Positions 34,230 to 46,113 of a DNA stretch of 64,000 nt are shown here, piece after piece. The DNA is from Sipunculus nudus (lineage: Eukaryota; Annelida; Sipuncula; Golfingiida; Sipunculidae). The stretch covers positions 25,989,729-26,053,728 of the forward strand of contig CM049314.1 in the NCBI GenBank assembly GCA_026874595.1, read 5' to 3'. The notes below the pieces were generated by a model. That model was not told where the DNA came from. It saw nothing but the letters and a program-made list of their open reading frames with translations, and did not search any database. The position numbers and the translations under genes were made by a program. Positions within the stretch are counted from its first letter, which is position 1. Each line of letters starts with the position of its first letter.

Positions 34230-36856
34230 TTTTATTAATCCTCCGGGCGCAACAGGCGAGAACATAAAGAAGGGCAACTTTCTAGTTCTCTGAATCCTCC
34301 GGGAGGGTGAGCTCCCGACGGACATACACAGAGGGGTTCCCCATCTAACAATTCCGCAAATTGCCAGCAATTAAGCAACTCTGTAGTTCTCTGAATCCTC
34401 CGGTAGAGTGAGCCGCCGCCGGTCTTACACAGAGGGGTCCCCATCTAGCAGTTCCGCAAATTGCCATCAATTTAGCAACCACGTAGTTCTCTGAATCCTC
34501 CAGCAGTGAGGGCAACCAGCGGCCATGCACAGTGGGCAATTCCTTAAATGGCCAGCAATTTAGCATCATTGCAGTTCTCGGAATCCTTCGGTAGATTGAG
34601 CTAAGGGGATCATACACAGAGGGCTCCCCATCCAGCAAGTCCGCAAATTGCCAGCAATTTAGGAACTTTGTAGTTCTCTGAATCCTCCTGTAGGTTGAGC
34701 CCCAGGCGGTCAGACACCGACGGGTCCACTTTTAGCAATTCCGCAAATTCACAATAATTTTGCAACTTTGTAGTTCTGATTCTCCGATAGGGTGAGTCCC
34801 CGGCGGTCATACAAAAGGAGGTCCACATTTAGGAAATCCGCTAATTGATAGCAATTTAGCAACAAGTAGTTCTCTGAATGCTCCGGTTGGTGAGCCCCCG
34901 GCGGTGATACGCAAATGGGGTCCTAATCTAGCAATGCCGCAAATTGTCGGCAATTTTATATTTCTCTGAATCCTCCCAACGAGTGAGCCCCGGGGATCAT
35001 ACAGTGAGGGGCCCCAATCAAGTAATTCCGCAAACTGCAAGCAATTTAGCAGCTTTGTAGTTCTCTGAATCCTCCGATAGGTTGAGCCCACGGTGTTCAT
35101 ACATCGAGGGGTCCCCTTCTAGCAATTCCTCAAATTGCCAGCAATTTATCAACTTTGTAGTCTCTGGATCTTCCGGAATGGTGAACCCCAATCGATCATT
35201 CACAGAAGGGCCCCTTTTTGGCCATTCTACAAATTGACAGCAGTTAAACAACTTTATAGTTCTTTTAATCCTCCGGGAGGGTGTGCCCCAGGCGGTCGCT
35301 CGCTGATGAGTGGCAATGTAGTCATTTCGCAAATCACAAGCAATTTAGAAACTTTGTAGTTCTTTGAATCCTCCGGTAGGGCGAGCCCACGACGGGCATA
35401 CACAGAGGGGCCCCCATATAGCAATTCCTCAAATTGCCCTCAATTCAGCAACTTTGTAGTTCTCTGAATCCTCCGTTATTGTGAGCCCCAGGGCTAATAC
35501 ACTGAAGGGCCCCATCTAGCATTTCCGCACATTGCAAACTATGTATCAACTTTGTAGTTGTCTGAATCCTCCGTTAAGGCGTGCCCCGGGGATAATACAC
35601 AGAAGGGCCCCCATCTAGCAATTCCACTAATTGCCAGCAATTTAGCAGCTTTGTAGTTCTCTAACACCTCCGTTAGGGTGAGACCCGGAGATAATACACT
35701 GAGGGCCCCCATCTAGCAATTCCACTAATTGCAAGCAATTTAGCAACTTTATAGTTGTCTAATCCTCCGATAGGGTAAGCCCGCGGTGGTCATACACAGA
35801 GATGTTCCAATTAAGCAATTATGCAAATTGCAAGCAATTTAGCAACAAATTGTTCTGTGAATGCCCCGGCTGGGTGAGCCCCCGGCGTTAATACACATAG
35901 GGGTCCCCATCTAGCAATAACGCAAATATCCGACAATTAAGCAGCTTTGTATTTTTCTGAATTCTCCGAAAGGGTGAGATCAAGGAAATATACAGTGAGT
36001 GGCCCCAATCTAGCAATTCCGCATATTGTCATCAATTTAGCAACAAATTGTTGTTCTCTGAATCCTCCGATAGGGTGAGCCCCCTGGCGTTCATACACAA
36101 AGGTGTCCCAATCTAGCAATTCCGCAAATTGCCAACAATTTATCAACTTTGTTGTTCTCTGAATCCCCCGGTTGGTTGAGATCCGGGTATGATAGAGTGA
36201 GGGCCCCCATTTAGCTATTCCGCAAACGGCCAGCATTTTAGCAGCTTTGTAGTTGTCTGAATCCTCCGGTAGGGGGAGCCCCCGGCGTTCATACACCGAG
36301 GGGTCCCCTTCTAGCAATTCCGCAAATTGACAGAACTCTGAATCCTCCGTTATGGTCAGGCCCCAGGATAATCCTAGAGGGGCCCCCATCTAGCTATTTC
36401 GCAAATTGCAAGCAATTTATAAACTCTAGAGTTCACTGATCCTCCTTTTGGGTAAGCCCCCGGAGGTCATACACAGAGAGATCCCTATTTAGCAACTTCG
36501 CAAATTGCCAGCAATTGAGAACCTTTGTAGTTCTCTAAATCCTCCGGTAGGGTGAGCCCCAGACGGTACGACACCGAGGGATCCCCATATAGGAGTGCCA
36601 CAAATTGCCAGCAATTTACAAACTTTGTAGTTCCCCGAATCCTCCGGTAGGGTTAGCCCCCGGCGTTCTTACACCGAGGGGTCTCCATCTTGCGATTCAT
36701 CAAATTGCCAGCAATTTAGCAACTTTGTAGTACTCTGAATCCTCCGGTAGGGGGAGCCCCCAGCAGTCATACACAGAGGGGTTCCCATATAGGAATTCCT
36801 CTAATTGACAGCAATTCAGCAATTTTGTAGTTTTCTGAATCCCACAGGAAGGTGTA
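34230..36856 (+). repeat. 100-bp minisatellite array, about 27 units
   Basis: The unit runs from 'gtagttctctgaatcctccg' through 'gggtgagcccccggcggtc', 'atacacagaggggtccccat' and 'ctagcaattccgcaaattgc' to 'cagcaatttagcaacttt'. The modal length is 100 bp; 28 landmarks between 34,236 and 36,838 give a mean of about 97 bp. Units differ by many substitutions and small deletions (88-109 bp). Because 100 is not a multiple of three, the long minus-strand frames (up to 150 codons with recurring LLNCWQFAELL-like peptides) change frame from unit to unit and are best seen as non-coding. Confidence 0.93.
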
Positions 36857-38295
36857 TATTCCTTTCTACTTTGATATACACATATTATAAATGTAAGGAA
36901 CATCTGATTTATTAAAATGTTATTCTTAATTGAAATCTGTGTTCAAGGTTAATGGTGGCATTATCACTGGCGTTTTGGTTACAAAACATTATTTAAAAAA
37001 TGTGTTTCTTGGTCTCTAATTTTATGAAGCAATAAGTAAATCGGTAATTATTGACTAACTTCCATTTGTTAAATGAACTATTGGTTTTTAAATTGTTATG
37101 AAGTATTTAAACTAAGAATTCCCTTGAGTATATATCCAATTAGATTTTTTGGATGGCTCCAGTTGATATTATTATCCTACATTATGTCTGAACTGTTCCA
37201 ATAATGAGGGTGCGGTTAATTTTTGTTCCACCATTATATCATAAACCAGTTGATTTGTAAATGTTTTAATTATACTACTTTTTAAAAGATACATAATAAA
37301 AATAGCAGATGAAAAAATTTTGAATAAAAATTCAGATATCAACTCCTCGAAAAATTCTGCGGCCGATCAATTTTCTCAGTTATATTTCTATTTATAACAC
37401 CGTGCATATAATTGATCTATATATTAATAGTTTAATGCGATTAGTGGGATTTTCCTTATCACCTCTGACACCACCGTACGATTGCCGTGAATTTCGAAAT
37501 AAATATGCTTCGGGTTTGTCCTAAGAAATTTCTGATTCAAAGAGACCTTATGACGGTAATCTTGCACAACCAAGATATTTAACTATAACAAATTATTTGA
37601 CATCAGAAGTAACTATTTGCTCCTAACTATGCGTAGCATGGGTAATTGCTAGTTATTCAAGATATTTCATAGAGGAATACGTTATTGAAAAGACGTGAGG
37701 CGTATAAAGTGAGTGTAAATATGGGTGGATTTTTTCTGAAAAACAACATGAGTACGACCTCTTCGCTGGTGTGATAGCAATACAATTAATATGACGATTG
37801 AATAAAGAAGTTATCTAGAGGGGAAATAGTTGAAGAATCATATGACTAAAGTAACATAAACGTTTTTAGTTGTCGGTTCAGGCATGTTAACAGGCACGTG
37901 TACCGCGAAAATATATACCTCTTTATCTGCCACTCGGAAAAGACAGGTTCAGGTAAATATATTCAAACAGTAATAAATGTTTGTCCTGAGCTTTGTTGTT
38001 TGTAATTGAATAAGGGTCTCTATTCGAAAGCTAATAGCGCACCAGATAAAAATTATGTTAACATCTTCCGGTGCTATTAGGTGGCAAAGAAATATTTCAG
38101 CCTGATTCCTTGCTTGTGTCTTTAAATAAATTAATTGCCTTGCTCTTGCAACAACAAAAAAATGAAGAGAATGAGGGCGAAACCATAAGAACAATCTATT
38201 TAAAGCTGGAATTATTTTGAATCACAAGAATACATTTTGCTTTATATACCATTACAGCAGAGAATGATTTCTTTGTCCTATTTTCGTATGTATTT
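36857..38295. other. No gene recognised
   Basis: AT-rich DNA with no retroelement continuation after the minisatellite: the missing RNase H and 3' LTR of the gypsy copy are not found here. Open frames under 85 codons have no known domain. Confidence 0.55.
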
Positions 38296-38299
38296 ATTC

Positions 38300-38650
38300 T
38301 TCAACTCGCCAGCTGAAGCGTGACAGTGTTTATACATGAAAAGTGTACACATGAACACATGACTGATCAGGAGATTCTGGCGGAGGTTTGTAGGCTCTGA
38401 CAACAAAATCTAGTTGGAATACCTCATCGGTTATCAATCAACTTGTAACATCCGTATGCATTTCCACTCGCTAGGTGAACAAGGATTAATGAAGCGATAC
38501 AACATTTATGCACGACAAGTATGGACATGAACACCTGAACGATAAGGAGATAATGGTGGCTGTTTGTAGACTCCGACCACAGAATCTGGTTTGTTTATGG
38601 AATATCTATCAGATTAAAGATGTATTGGTAATAAGTTTGTTTCATTCAAC
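38300..38650 (+). repeat. Dispersed repeat R8, two tandem copies
   Basis: Two copies (about 38,300-38,440 and 38,490-38,650) share, in order, 'actcgc.ag.tgaa', 'gtttatacatg/catttatgcac', 'aagtgtacacatgaacacatgac/aagtatggacatgaacacctgaac' and 'gatcaggagattctggcggaggtttgtaggctc'. Both match 20,640-20,860. The 89-codon frame at 38,508-38,777 begins inside the second copy and is not supported as a gene. Confidence 0.5.
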
Positions 38651-39163
38651 GGCTCCAAAGAAATATGTGCACCCCCTCAGTTCTTTTAGGTTGAAGTGCT
38701 TCCTTTTCGACAACTTTAAAACAATTTATAAACTGGCCGAACAATTAAAAGCTTGGTCATCATGGAAAAAAATATGAATTTATAAAAATAAACATACCTG
38801 TAACCCAAAAAAGTCTGACTGGTCTCAGTTGTCAGAGTTGACCTAAATGAAAAGGACCTTAGTCCTGTGGTCTTTGTTCAGCGCTTGAAAAAAAAAACTT
38901 TACTTCATTTGGAGGGAGCATAATTCCTTTAGAGACGTTAGTTCGGAAAATGGGAATCTTTGGGGATTATAGTTGACCAGTGATTGCGAATTGCATACAC
39001 CTGTGAAGATGCACTTGTGAGGATACAAATCAAATGATCAATTATTAAATAGGAAACAAACGCTGAAAACAAAACAAATTTGTACTAGAAGGGCGCACCC
39101 AGTTTATGTATACTCATCTTTGTATCATATTTATACATCATCTTTGTAGGTTCAGCAATAAGA

Positions 39164-41068
39164 ATGATTTTGATGAGGAGGAGAACACTCTGCCTACTTC
39201 TGTTAGCGTCGTCAATTTTACCAGTAACGAGCACGGGCTTGGAAAGAAATAACCATCACGGATCTGGATTAAGTGATAAAGCGCTTGAGAGGAACTTGGA
39301 GAAAAACCAAAAGGTATATAATGAGACTACCATCATTATTAGAAATGGAAACATAAACGTCGTGTTTGCATTTCGATATAGCAAAATAGTATGTTCGTTT
39401 TAGAGATATTGCTTCATACATAAGATTTAAAAAAAAACAATAAAAATAAATGCACCATCTTTTAAGATTATTCATGAAAATGAAAAATTTACATTAATGT
39501 CTTTTGTTTATATTAATATTTATCCTACTAGGAAGGTCTTGAGAAACGTTCGGAGATCTGGCAGTCACGTCGCCCAGGTAAGGTATAAACAAATCAGGAA
39601 TGTTTCCGAAAATTATATTCGTCATCATAAACAATTATTCATTAATGTTAGCTGTCTTTGTTATAGATTTTCACGTTTATCTCCTAACAACAGAGCAGGT
39701 CGCATTACTTTTTTAACCCCCAAAAGTTTTGCCCACGACCATATGATATGGTCCATTTATTTAACTTCCACCTGATTAAATTGTTCAGTTGTTATTCTGC
39801 TTTATACACGTTTCTATTTCAAACAAACGCATACCCGAGAGACTTTAGTTAACTTCCACGTCACATGGATATGAATTTATCCTTATAAGTATTAAAGATC
39901 CAGAGAATAAACACGTGTAAATGTGTTAGCACACGATGCTCAATTGATAACACATACTGGATATAGTAGACATAAAAATAATTTAAACTGTCACATGTAT
40001 CGTTAGGTCAAACCAATGGTTTATTACATTATTTGGTATTATTAACTTCTGGCACTCTGTTCAGGAGAAAATCAATGAATTCGATATTCACATTACACTG
40101 TTGGTGTTTTGCAGAAGTGAAGAAGTACACAGTCAGTTAAATCATTGTTTATAAATTGTGTACATATCTGGTCTAATCAGATAACAAAACTCTAAAAGGC
40201 CACTGGGTAGTTATTTTCACGTGCAATTGTCGATTTTTTCCAAAGATCCCAAAACATTTCCGCTAATAAAAAATGCTCTGTCAGCTATAGCTATGAGTCA
40301 TAAGATTTTACACCATCTAAATTTACCCTCATTCTTTGGTGTTCTAATAGATTTTGGAGTTATCAAAATAAACAAACACAAAACTGACATTTAAGCCATA
40401 TACTATTTCAATCGTTACCTGCATCCCTGTAACACGTAGTCCCGGGTGTAAGCAACCAATTAACCGGTCAGCAGATCCATTCCAAATGGTAAGACAAAAT
40501 GGTGTAGAAAATGATGTCAGTTATTCCAATGAGTCTTGTAAGCATACAATATAAATATCTGACCATCTGAATCGATTAGTGACATATTTTTTTTTATTAA
40601 TTGCTACAATTATATTCGTTCTGTGTAAAAAATAGATTCTTTTTTTTTTAATTTAGCCTTATACCTTGCATTATTTGTGTTTTAGAGGTGGCCTTCCAGG
40701 TTTGGTATAATGGACCTCAAATTAACTATGGGAAACATCCAATTCGAATCCCTTACAGAGTTGTACGTCTCAATAAAGGAGGTGGATACAAGGTAGGGCT
40801 ACATGCGTTTATAGCTCCTGTTCGTGGGCTTTACATATTCCATGTGCATGGGCTGAGTGGTTCAAAAACAGCATGTATTCGGCTGAAGAAAAACGACGAT
40901 CTGATAGAAATCGCTCATGGAGTAGGCGCTTATGATACAATGTCGCTCTCCTCCATGATCGATCTAGTCAGAGGGGACTCTGTTCAAGTGATAACATGTA
41001 CAGGCTTGACTGGCAGCCTGCAAGGAAGCCACACTTACCAGTCCTTTATTGGGCACCTGCTTCGTTAG
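39164..41068 (+). CDS. Secreted C1q-domain-containing protein, three exons, 192 aa
   Basis: Coding exons are 39,164-39,313, 39,532-39,577 and 40,686-41,068. Donors are AAG|GTATAT and CAG|GTAAGG; acceptors are tcctactag|GA and tgtgttttag|AG. Lengths 150+46+383 sum to 579 nt, exactly 193 codons with the stop. Residues 1-24 form a signal peptide (three Arg, then LCLLLLASSILPV). Residues 25-66 are a short charged linker with dibasic KR and RR sites. Residues 67-192 are a C1q domain (VAFQVWYN start, APVRGLYIF strand, RGDSVQV, FIGHLL end) with two cysteines. There is no collagen stretch, as in short bivalve C1qDC proteins. Such proteins are secreted and many act as lectin-like recognition molecules in innate immunity; the ligand cannot be inferred. 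A possible 5'UTR acceptor (ctttgtag) lies 14-15 bases before the ATG. Confidence 0.85.
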
Positions 41069-41108
41069 AGAGGAATACGATAAGGCAGAGATTGAACATG
41101 TACTTATA

Positions 41109-41113
<5 letters not shown>

Positions 41114-41147
<34 letters not shown>
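41114..41147 (+). repeat. (TA)n in the C1q 3'UTR
   Basis: About 17 TA units, 45 bases after the C1q stop codon and before the polyadenylation signals, so the tract is probably transcribed. Confidence 0.9.
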
Positions 41148-41148
<1 letters not shown>

Positions 41149-41175
41149 TAAATATAGGAAAATGAAAATTATCTG

Positions 41176-41195
41176 AATAAATCTGTGGTAATAAA
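41176..41195 (+). terminator. Two polyadenylation signals of the C1q gene
   Basis: AATAAA occurs at 41,176-41,181 and again at 41,190-41,195, 108-122 bases after the stop codon. The spacing fits a short 3'UTR. Confidence 0.6.
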
Positions 41196-41199
41196 AATT

Positions 41200-42419
41200 C
41201 TGGCTTATATATTATCTTTCTGAATATTATTTTAACCCCCCCCCCCCCTTACCAGCATCTTAATTCGATAAAGCACAAGTTCAACCAAAAATATTTAACG
41301 TATCATATGATGAACATTTATATTTACATTTTGAAAGCTGCTAGGAGAAATATTATAGGTAACTAAGAGTGTTTCTATAGTTAGGATCAACCTGCTTAAA
41401 ACTGTCACGGGAGGGTTTGAAGAGTATCATGTGAAGGGTCAGTAACACTACGTTACTGGCCTTATCCTAAGAGGACCAGGCACGTTTTAGTGAATAACCA
41501 CATAAAGCTCCTGTCACTTTTACTCCATCTCATGAATGTGTTTTCTAGCTCTGGGTACAATCGACACACGTCGTATATACATAGCACGCATTTATATGTA
41601 AGTATGCGTGTAACTATGTGATGTTGAGTGTGTTCGTGTGAAGATGCCTTTGATGCGTTGCTGTGAGTGTAAAGTACTTAGTCATTTCATAAAGAAGCGT
41701 AAGTGTATGCTACATATATTCACCTAGAAATGCTAAAGTCTAAGTTGACAATCAATTGCTGCATGACAATAATTGCTTGTTGACCGTGGAAAAACCACTT
41801 GGTCAGCATTAAACATTTGGTCGATCGGGGTATATTGAGGGATTATCGTCGCATTTCAAAAATTGCACTCCCAATGCTGTTACAACGATGACGACGTACA
41901 CAGCTAGTATTTTATCATTTGGTCATGTTTGAAGAACTCACACAACGTCTACGTTGATCAACGTTCCTTTATGAAAACCCTCTGCCACGGTAGCTGACAA
42001 AAATGATAGCTCAGGGCATTTGATCAATAGTTAGCCCAAATGATATCCAAAGTCGGATTTTCAACGGTATCTTTTACAAGTACTCCTGCTGTGACCTCGA
42101 CGATATTACAAAAATAATTTTTAAGTTTCACATCAATTGGGGTGAGTTTTGTGGATTTTATAACTCGTATGGAAGTTACTAAAGCCGAATTGAATTTCCT
42201 CAAAGATCGCAATGTCTGGGTACACAGACACCTCCTGACACCGAAACCACCAGCGCAAAATTAAGGACTAGTGTACATATTAATACCCCCTGCTGTCGGT
42301 GACGGATTTAAACATGTTTGATCTGACATTTTACCTAGTCACTTAGCAACGTGCACGGTTAGTAGATGCTAAAACATGCTACAATCGACCCTGAGGCACT
42401 TATGTCTTATGTCAGCAGG
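41200..42419. other. No gene recognised; C13 run
   Basis: Contains a C-run at about 41,236-41,248. Only short open frames without known domains are present. Confidence 0.5.
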
Positions 42420-43125
42420 CAAAAACGGTAACCTGAAAAAAATCCCAAGGTCCGAAAGGGGAGAGGGTGCAGGGAACACAAATTTGTCTGAAACCCTTTA
42501 AAAAAGTTGCCTCCTCCCCCTTTAATCCGCTTTGGCTACTTAGGAGGTATACATATTCCGGTTTCTTTACTTCAGGATCAGCTTGTTTGCCTTAGAATAT
42601 ATATTTAATTAATCTTTCCTATCTTCCTGACATCAATCTATCCCTTTTCCGTCTAACAACAAGAATACATAGAACCAATGAAAGATCTTCGAAAATATGG
42701 ATATCCCGCGTCCCATTCCGGTTTGCAACACTGACCAGGCCTTCAAATTGAAGATACCGGTACATGAATTTCCATGAGCACAGCGCCAAAAATAAATGTG
42801 AAAATATGTTTACGTATCTTATTGAGGCAGTTTATCACTTAAAATCTAAATTTCATTTATTTGCACTTATAAAATAAAATATGAACCCATATTTGTAACC
42901 TGATTGGACTTCAGCAAAATATGCTTTTCCCAAAATAAAACTTACAAATAGGATCTCAGTATGTCAGTTAGAATCACACTTATTAATATCAAACTGTCAA
43001 ACTTCATGGGGGTGTTCCCTTAGCTGTTTAAAAAATATTTTAACAGAGAGGTGGGTCCATATAAATCACCTTCAAAATCGTAGGGTTTCTCATTGAAAGC
43101 TTCATTTGACATGAAAGAGCTGTTA

Positions 43126-43156
<31 letters not shown>
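43126..43156 (+). repeat. (CA)n(TA)n microsatellite
   Basis: About 10 CA units continue into about 5 TA units, immediately upstream of the tRNA-like SINE head. Confidence 0.9.
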
Positions 43157-43187
43157 AAAGTGTACAAATACACAGTGAGGTTGGGAA

Positions 43188-43262
43188 TCTGTCATGGCCA
43201 AGTGGACTAAGGCAGCCGCACCGGAAATCGGAAGATCGTGGGTTCGAATCCCACTGGCAGTG
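43188..43262 (+). mobile_element. tRNA-derived SINE head (degenerate tRNA)
   Basis: A box-A word TGGCCAAGTGG (43,195-43,205) and a box-B word GGTTCGAATCC (43,241-43,251) match the internal RNA polymerase III promoter. The T-arm stem GTGGG/CCCAC is perfect, the D-arm GCC/GGC pairs, and six of the seven acceptor pairs can form (CTGTCA with TGGCAG). The anticodon stem, however, has only about three pairs and no clean seven-base loop, so a working tRNA is unlikely. The segment lies between (CA)n(TA)n and (TA)n tracts inside R1. Frame readings of it (GIRTHDLPIS-type peptides on the minus strand) are a known false-protein signature of such SINEs. Confidence 0.7.
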
Positions 43263-43287
43263 AACCACTTTTCTGTGTATACCCTTT

Positions 43288-43290
<3 letters not shown>

Positions 43291-43329
<39 letters not shown>
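43291..43329 (+). repeat. (TA)n microsatellite
   Basis: About 19 TA units that mark the downstream edge of the SINE insertion in R1. Confidence 0.95.
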
Positions 43330-43332
<3 letters not shown>

Positions 43333-43860
43333 TGCTTCCTCCTACGTAAAGTGATAGATTTTCCACCAGATAGCAATGATTGCATAACGTCTATGTTTGA
43401 AAAAAAATGGTGGTTTCGTACCTCATCAAAATGAAAACTGCTGTCGTCAGTCAAAGTTTCGGCTGGACCGAATTTTGTATTGACCACGCAAGAAGTCACA
43501 CTCTTAATGATAAATTAATAAATGACCGTGTATTACACTGTCCGTTCGGGAGACAGTTAAAACTGAAGAAATAGAGAAGCAACATAAAATATAATAGGTT
43601 GGAATATGAGTCTGGTATTACGAAAAATGTAATTCTCAACCAATTTTATTCTTGGACTTCAGGGTTTTTGGGCCAGTTCATTCTTGTAGTTATTCTCAGG
43701 CGCCTGATTATCTTATAACCGTAGCTGCCGCATAAAACGACAGGTGTGGAAACTTATATATATTATCAATAATATTTAAATGTTAAAAGGTTATGTATAG
43801 GACGACCACATGTATGAATTCTAAAGATACCTATTCATAATTAGGCATAAGCACTCTTCC

Positions 43861-43903
43861 TTTCTCTCTCTCTCTCTCCCTCCCTTTCTCTCTCTCTCTC
43901 TCT
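43861..43903 (+). repeat. (CT)n microsatellite at R1 3' edge
   Basis: CT units with short CCCT interruptions. The tract occupies the same place relative to R1 as the CT tract at 8,039-8,098. Confidence 0.9.
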
Positions 43904-44354
43904 ACAAACTAGGGATCTTACAAACTGGAAAAGATGCTGAAATTCATCCTCATATTCCCCCATTATGTGGCAGCTGTGTTTATTACAGCTACCACAGATT
44001 TGGTAGTATGACGATGTTGAATCTTTCAGAGTAGTTTTCTTAGGTTTTTCATGCTTTTTCATTGCCGAAATATGTATAATTAACCAAGCTACATAAAAAT
44101 GAAATGGTAATATTTCCAAAACACCGTAAATTATATTCTGTATGGAAGTAAACTGACCATAGTATATGCCTTATTTCTGTTGTGATCTATCTGTTCATAA
44201 TGGTGATTTACTTTAAATATGTTGACAATAATATACACGCAATAATGATCAATAGACTAGAAGAGAGAGCATTTTCATTCGGGAAAGTATGGAGTAATGC
44301 AGCCTAAGGTCTGACGGTATGATGTCTGTCACTTATATGTTGAAACCATTTTTT

Positions 44355-44520
44355 CTTTGTTGGAAAATGGCCTCTAGGGGGCGCAGCACACCACAACATA
44401 TATTGTTTTTGGCCATATCTCACAAACTATAAATGTTACCTACATAACTAAAGCTAAATTTGTACCTTTACACTTCATTCATAAGATTATCTAGACATAA
44501 CGTCTAGATATGCCTTACGT
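44355..44520 (+). repeat. Dispersed repeat R5, copy 2
   Basis: Shares 'cctctagggggcgcagcacac', 'ttttggccatatctcacaaactata' and 'gttacctacataactaaagct' with 24,598-24,775. It ends near a small palindrome, tctagac-ataac-gtctaga, at about 44,491-44,509. Confidence 0.55.
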
Positions 44521-44564
44521 CTTGAATGTCTTTTCAATTTGGTGTAAAACCCCTATTTTCCTAT

Positions 44565-44850
44565 ACTTGGTGCATATTGGTTTGGAATGAAGTAAAATCA
44601 GGCCAGGACCAGGTTTGTGTGTTATTTTTTTTTGGATTATGGGCAAAAACAAAACTTTTTTCTTTTATGCTTAACACATATTGGCCTGTACACCAGTTTC
44701 TAGGGCATGTGATTTTTTTAAGGATTGGAGTATAATAAAATGGTGTGTTTTTGTGCATATTGGTTGGAAATGGAATAACATCAGGACAGAAAAATGGGTG
44801 TGTGTGTTGAATTTTGCAGATACAATCTTGAAAAAGCAATATTTTCATGC
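44565..44850 (+). repeat. Imperfect direct duplication, about 183-bp offset
   Basis: 'gtgcatattggtttggaatgaagtaaaatcagg' at about 44,570 (with small differences) recurs at about 44,753, and both are followed by 'acca/acagg/aaa..gtgtgt'. A third partial match lies near 44,670 ('acacatattggcctgtac'). The overlapping open frames on both strands come from this repeated sequence. Confidence 0.45.
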
Positions 44851-45059
44851 GCTCAGATTATTCAATTAATTCAATTTTATCGAATACATTTTATATAAAT
44901 ATGATACATATGTATCTGAATGATGCACAATGTATATTTGAAGGTCTTTCTAACTTTATATATATACAATATATTAGATATGACATGTATATAAAATTTA
45001 ATATATATATATATATATCTTTATTTATTTATTCAATAAATTTTATTTCATCCAATGAA

Positions 45060-46113
45060 ATATATTTTTTGGGTATGTTCCCGGGTAATAATTAATTACA
45101 TTTAATAGAGGACCAACCATCCAGCTGTTTTCTGCATCCGGATACTGTCATATGTGCAGATATGTCAAGTCCTTCAATCTTTGTTTTTTTTTTTGGGGGG
45201 GGGTGTCTATTTGTCGGCACACTCTTCCTTCAAATTGTTAGTTTCCTGACCGTCCCGGCACACTGGCAGGGTAAACTAGACACCAGCCAACCCTTTTTCT
45301 ATATCCTTACTTCAAACTGGAAGGGGCTAGTTAGGCCGCTGTCATTTTTTTCATCAGTCGATCAACTGTCACAGAAGCCGACAAAATAAGGGTCTGTCTA
45401 AAAGTCATAGAATCCGTGGAGAATTTTCGGAGAGTTTTCATATACACTGTTAGAGTAAACATTAACATCACTTGAAATCTGCAAATATATTACTCTATAG
45501 ACCTGGCAATGAGGGACTTTCAAACCAAACAAAAAGCAAAACCGCAGATGACGGCAGCGTACAATGATGATGACAAGGTCAAGTTCTGGAGGGGCCAACT
45601 TTACATAAACGGTGAACTGGTTCCCATACGGGACTAATACGCGATAACCGCAAACGAATGACGTAATGGGTAACTAACCAAGGAACTATTCATACAAGTG
45701 GGCCTCATGATACGCAAAGCTCCGTTAGCAACTTTAAGCAACTTCCTGTAAAGGGATTTGGAACCAAGCACCTGGCTTCAGAAGTGCGCATGCGTGAACT
45801 GTATTCTTGTGACAGCTTTATTTTATTTATTGCATGACAGGTGGCAGCACCGCCATGTGGCGCTGTCGCTTCGCGTGTTGGCGCGGCGATGGCGACCTCT
45901 GGTGGAGATTTGATCAGACGATCGAGTAAAAAGTAACGGCAAAATATAAAGTTGATGAAATGCTGTCGAGGGAAGCTGAGAAGCCCAAGCCGAGGTGACA
46001 GGCAGTGACTTATTTTCTATATTTGCCTACTATTTTTTTTACTGTGGTTTAACATTTTTTTTGTAGGAAGTGTAAAAACTGTAACTTTAGACTTTCTTAT
46101 TTTTGAGTAAATA
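45060..46113. other. No gene recognised; possible LINE 5' region
   Basis: Contains a T-run followed by a G-run at about 45,183-45,200. At 45,840-45,930 there is GC-rich DNA with 'gccatgtggcgctgtcgc' and 'gatggcgacctctggtgg'. The last 200-250 bp may be the 5' leader of the LINE that starts at 46,114, but no boundary can be proved. Confidence 0.4.

Larger units (their letters stand above)
42420..43860 (+). repeat. Dispersed repeat R1, long copy with SINE insertion
   Basis: Matches R1 at 6,440-7,990 on both sides of a SINE and microsatellite insert at about 43,120-43,330. Left landmarks are 'aatttgtctgaaaccct', 'aatccgcttt.gctact.agg', 'catattccggttt', 'caatgaaagatcttcgaaaat' and 'gaccaggccttcaa'. 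Right landmarks are 'actgctgtcgtcagtca', 'ttctcaggcgcctgat' and 'agctgccgcataaaacgacagg'. No coding motif is visible. Confidence 0.65.

Noticed and set aside
34230-36856. CRISPR array
   Set aside because: Whole 100-bp units repeat without alternating constant repeats and unique spacers, units diverge along their full length, and the context is an animal genome.
34235-36903. Series of 61-150-codon minus-strand frames as a repeat protein
   Set aside because: They are frames through a 100-bp non-coding minisatellite; the period is not divisible by three and units differ by frame-changing indels.
38508-38777. 89-codon frame as a host gene
   Set aside because: Its 5' half is within the tandem R8 repeat and no domain, signal peptide or splice site supports it.
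43188-43262. Functional tRNA gene
   Set aside because: The anticodon arm pairs at only about three positions and lacks a normal loop, and the segment is embedded in an interspersed repeat between microsatellites; a SINE head is more likely.
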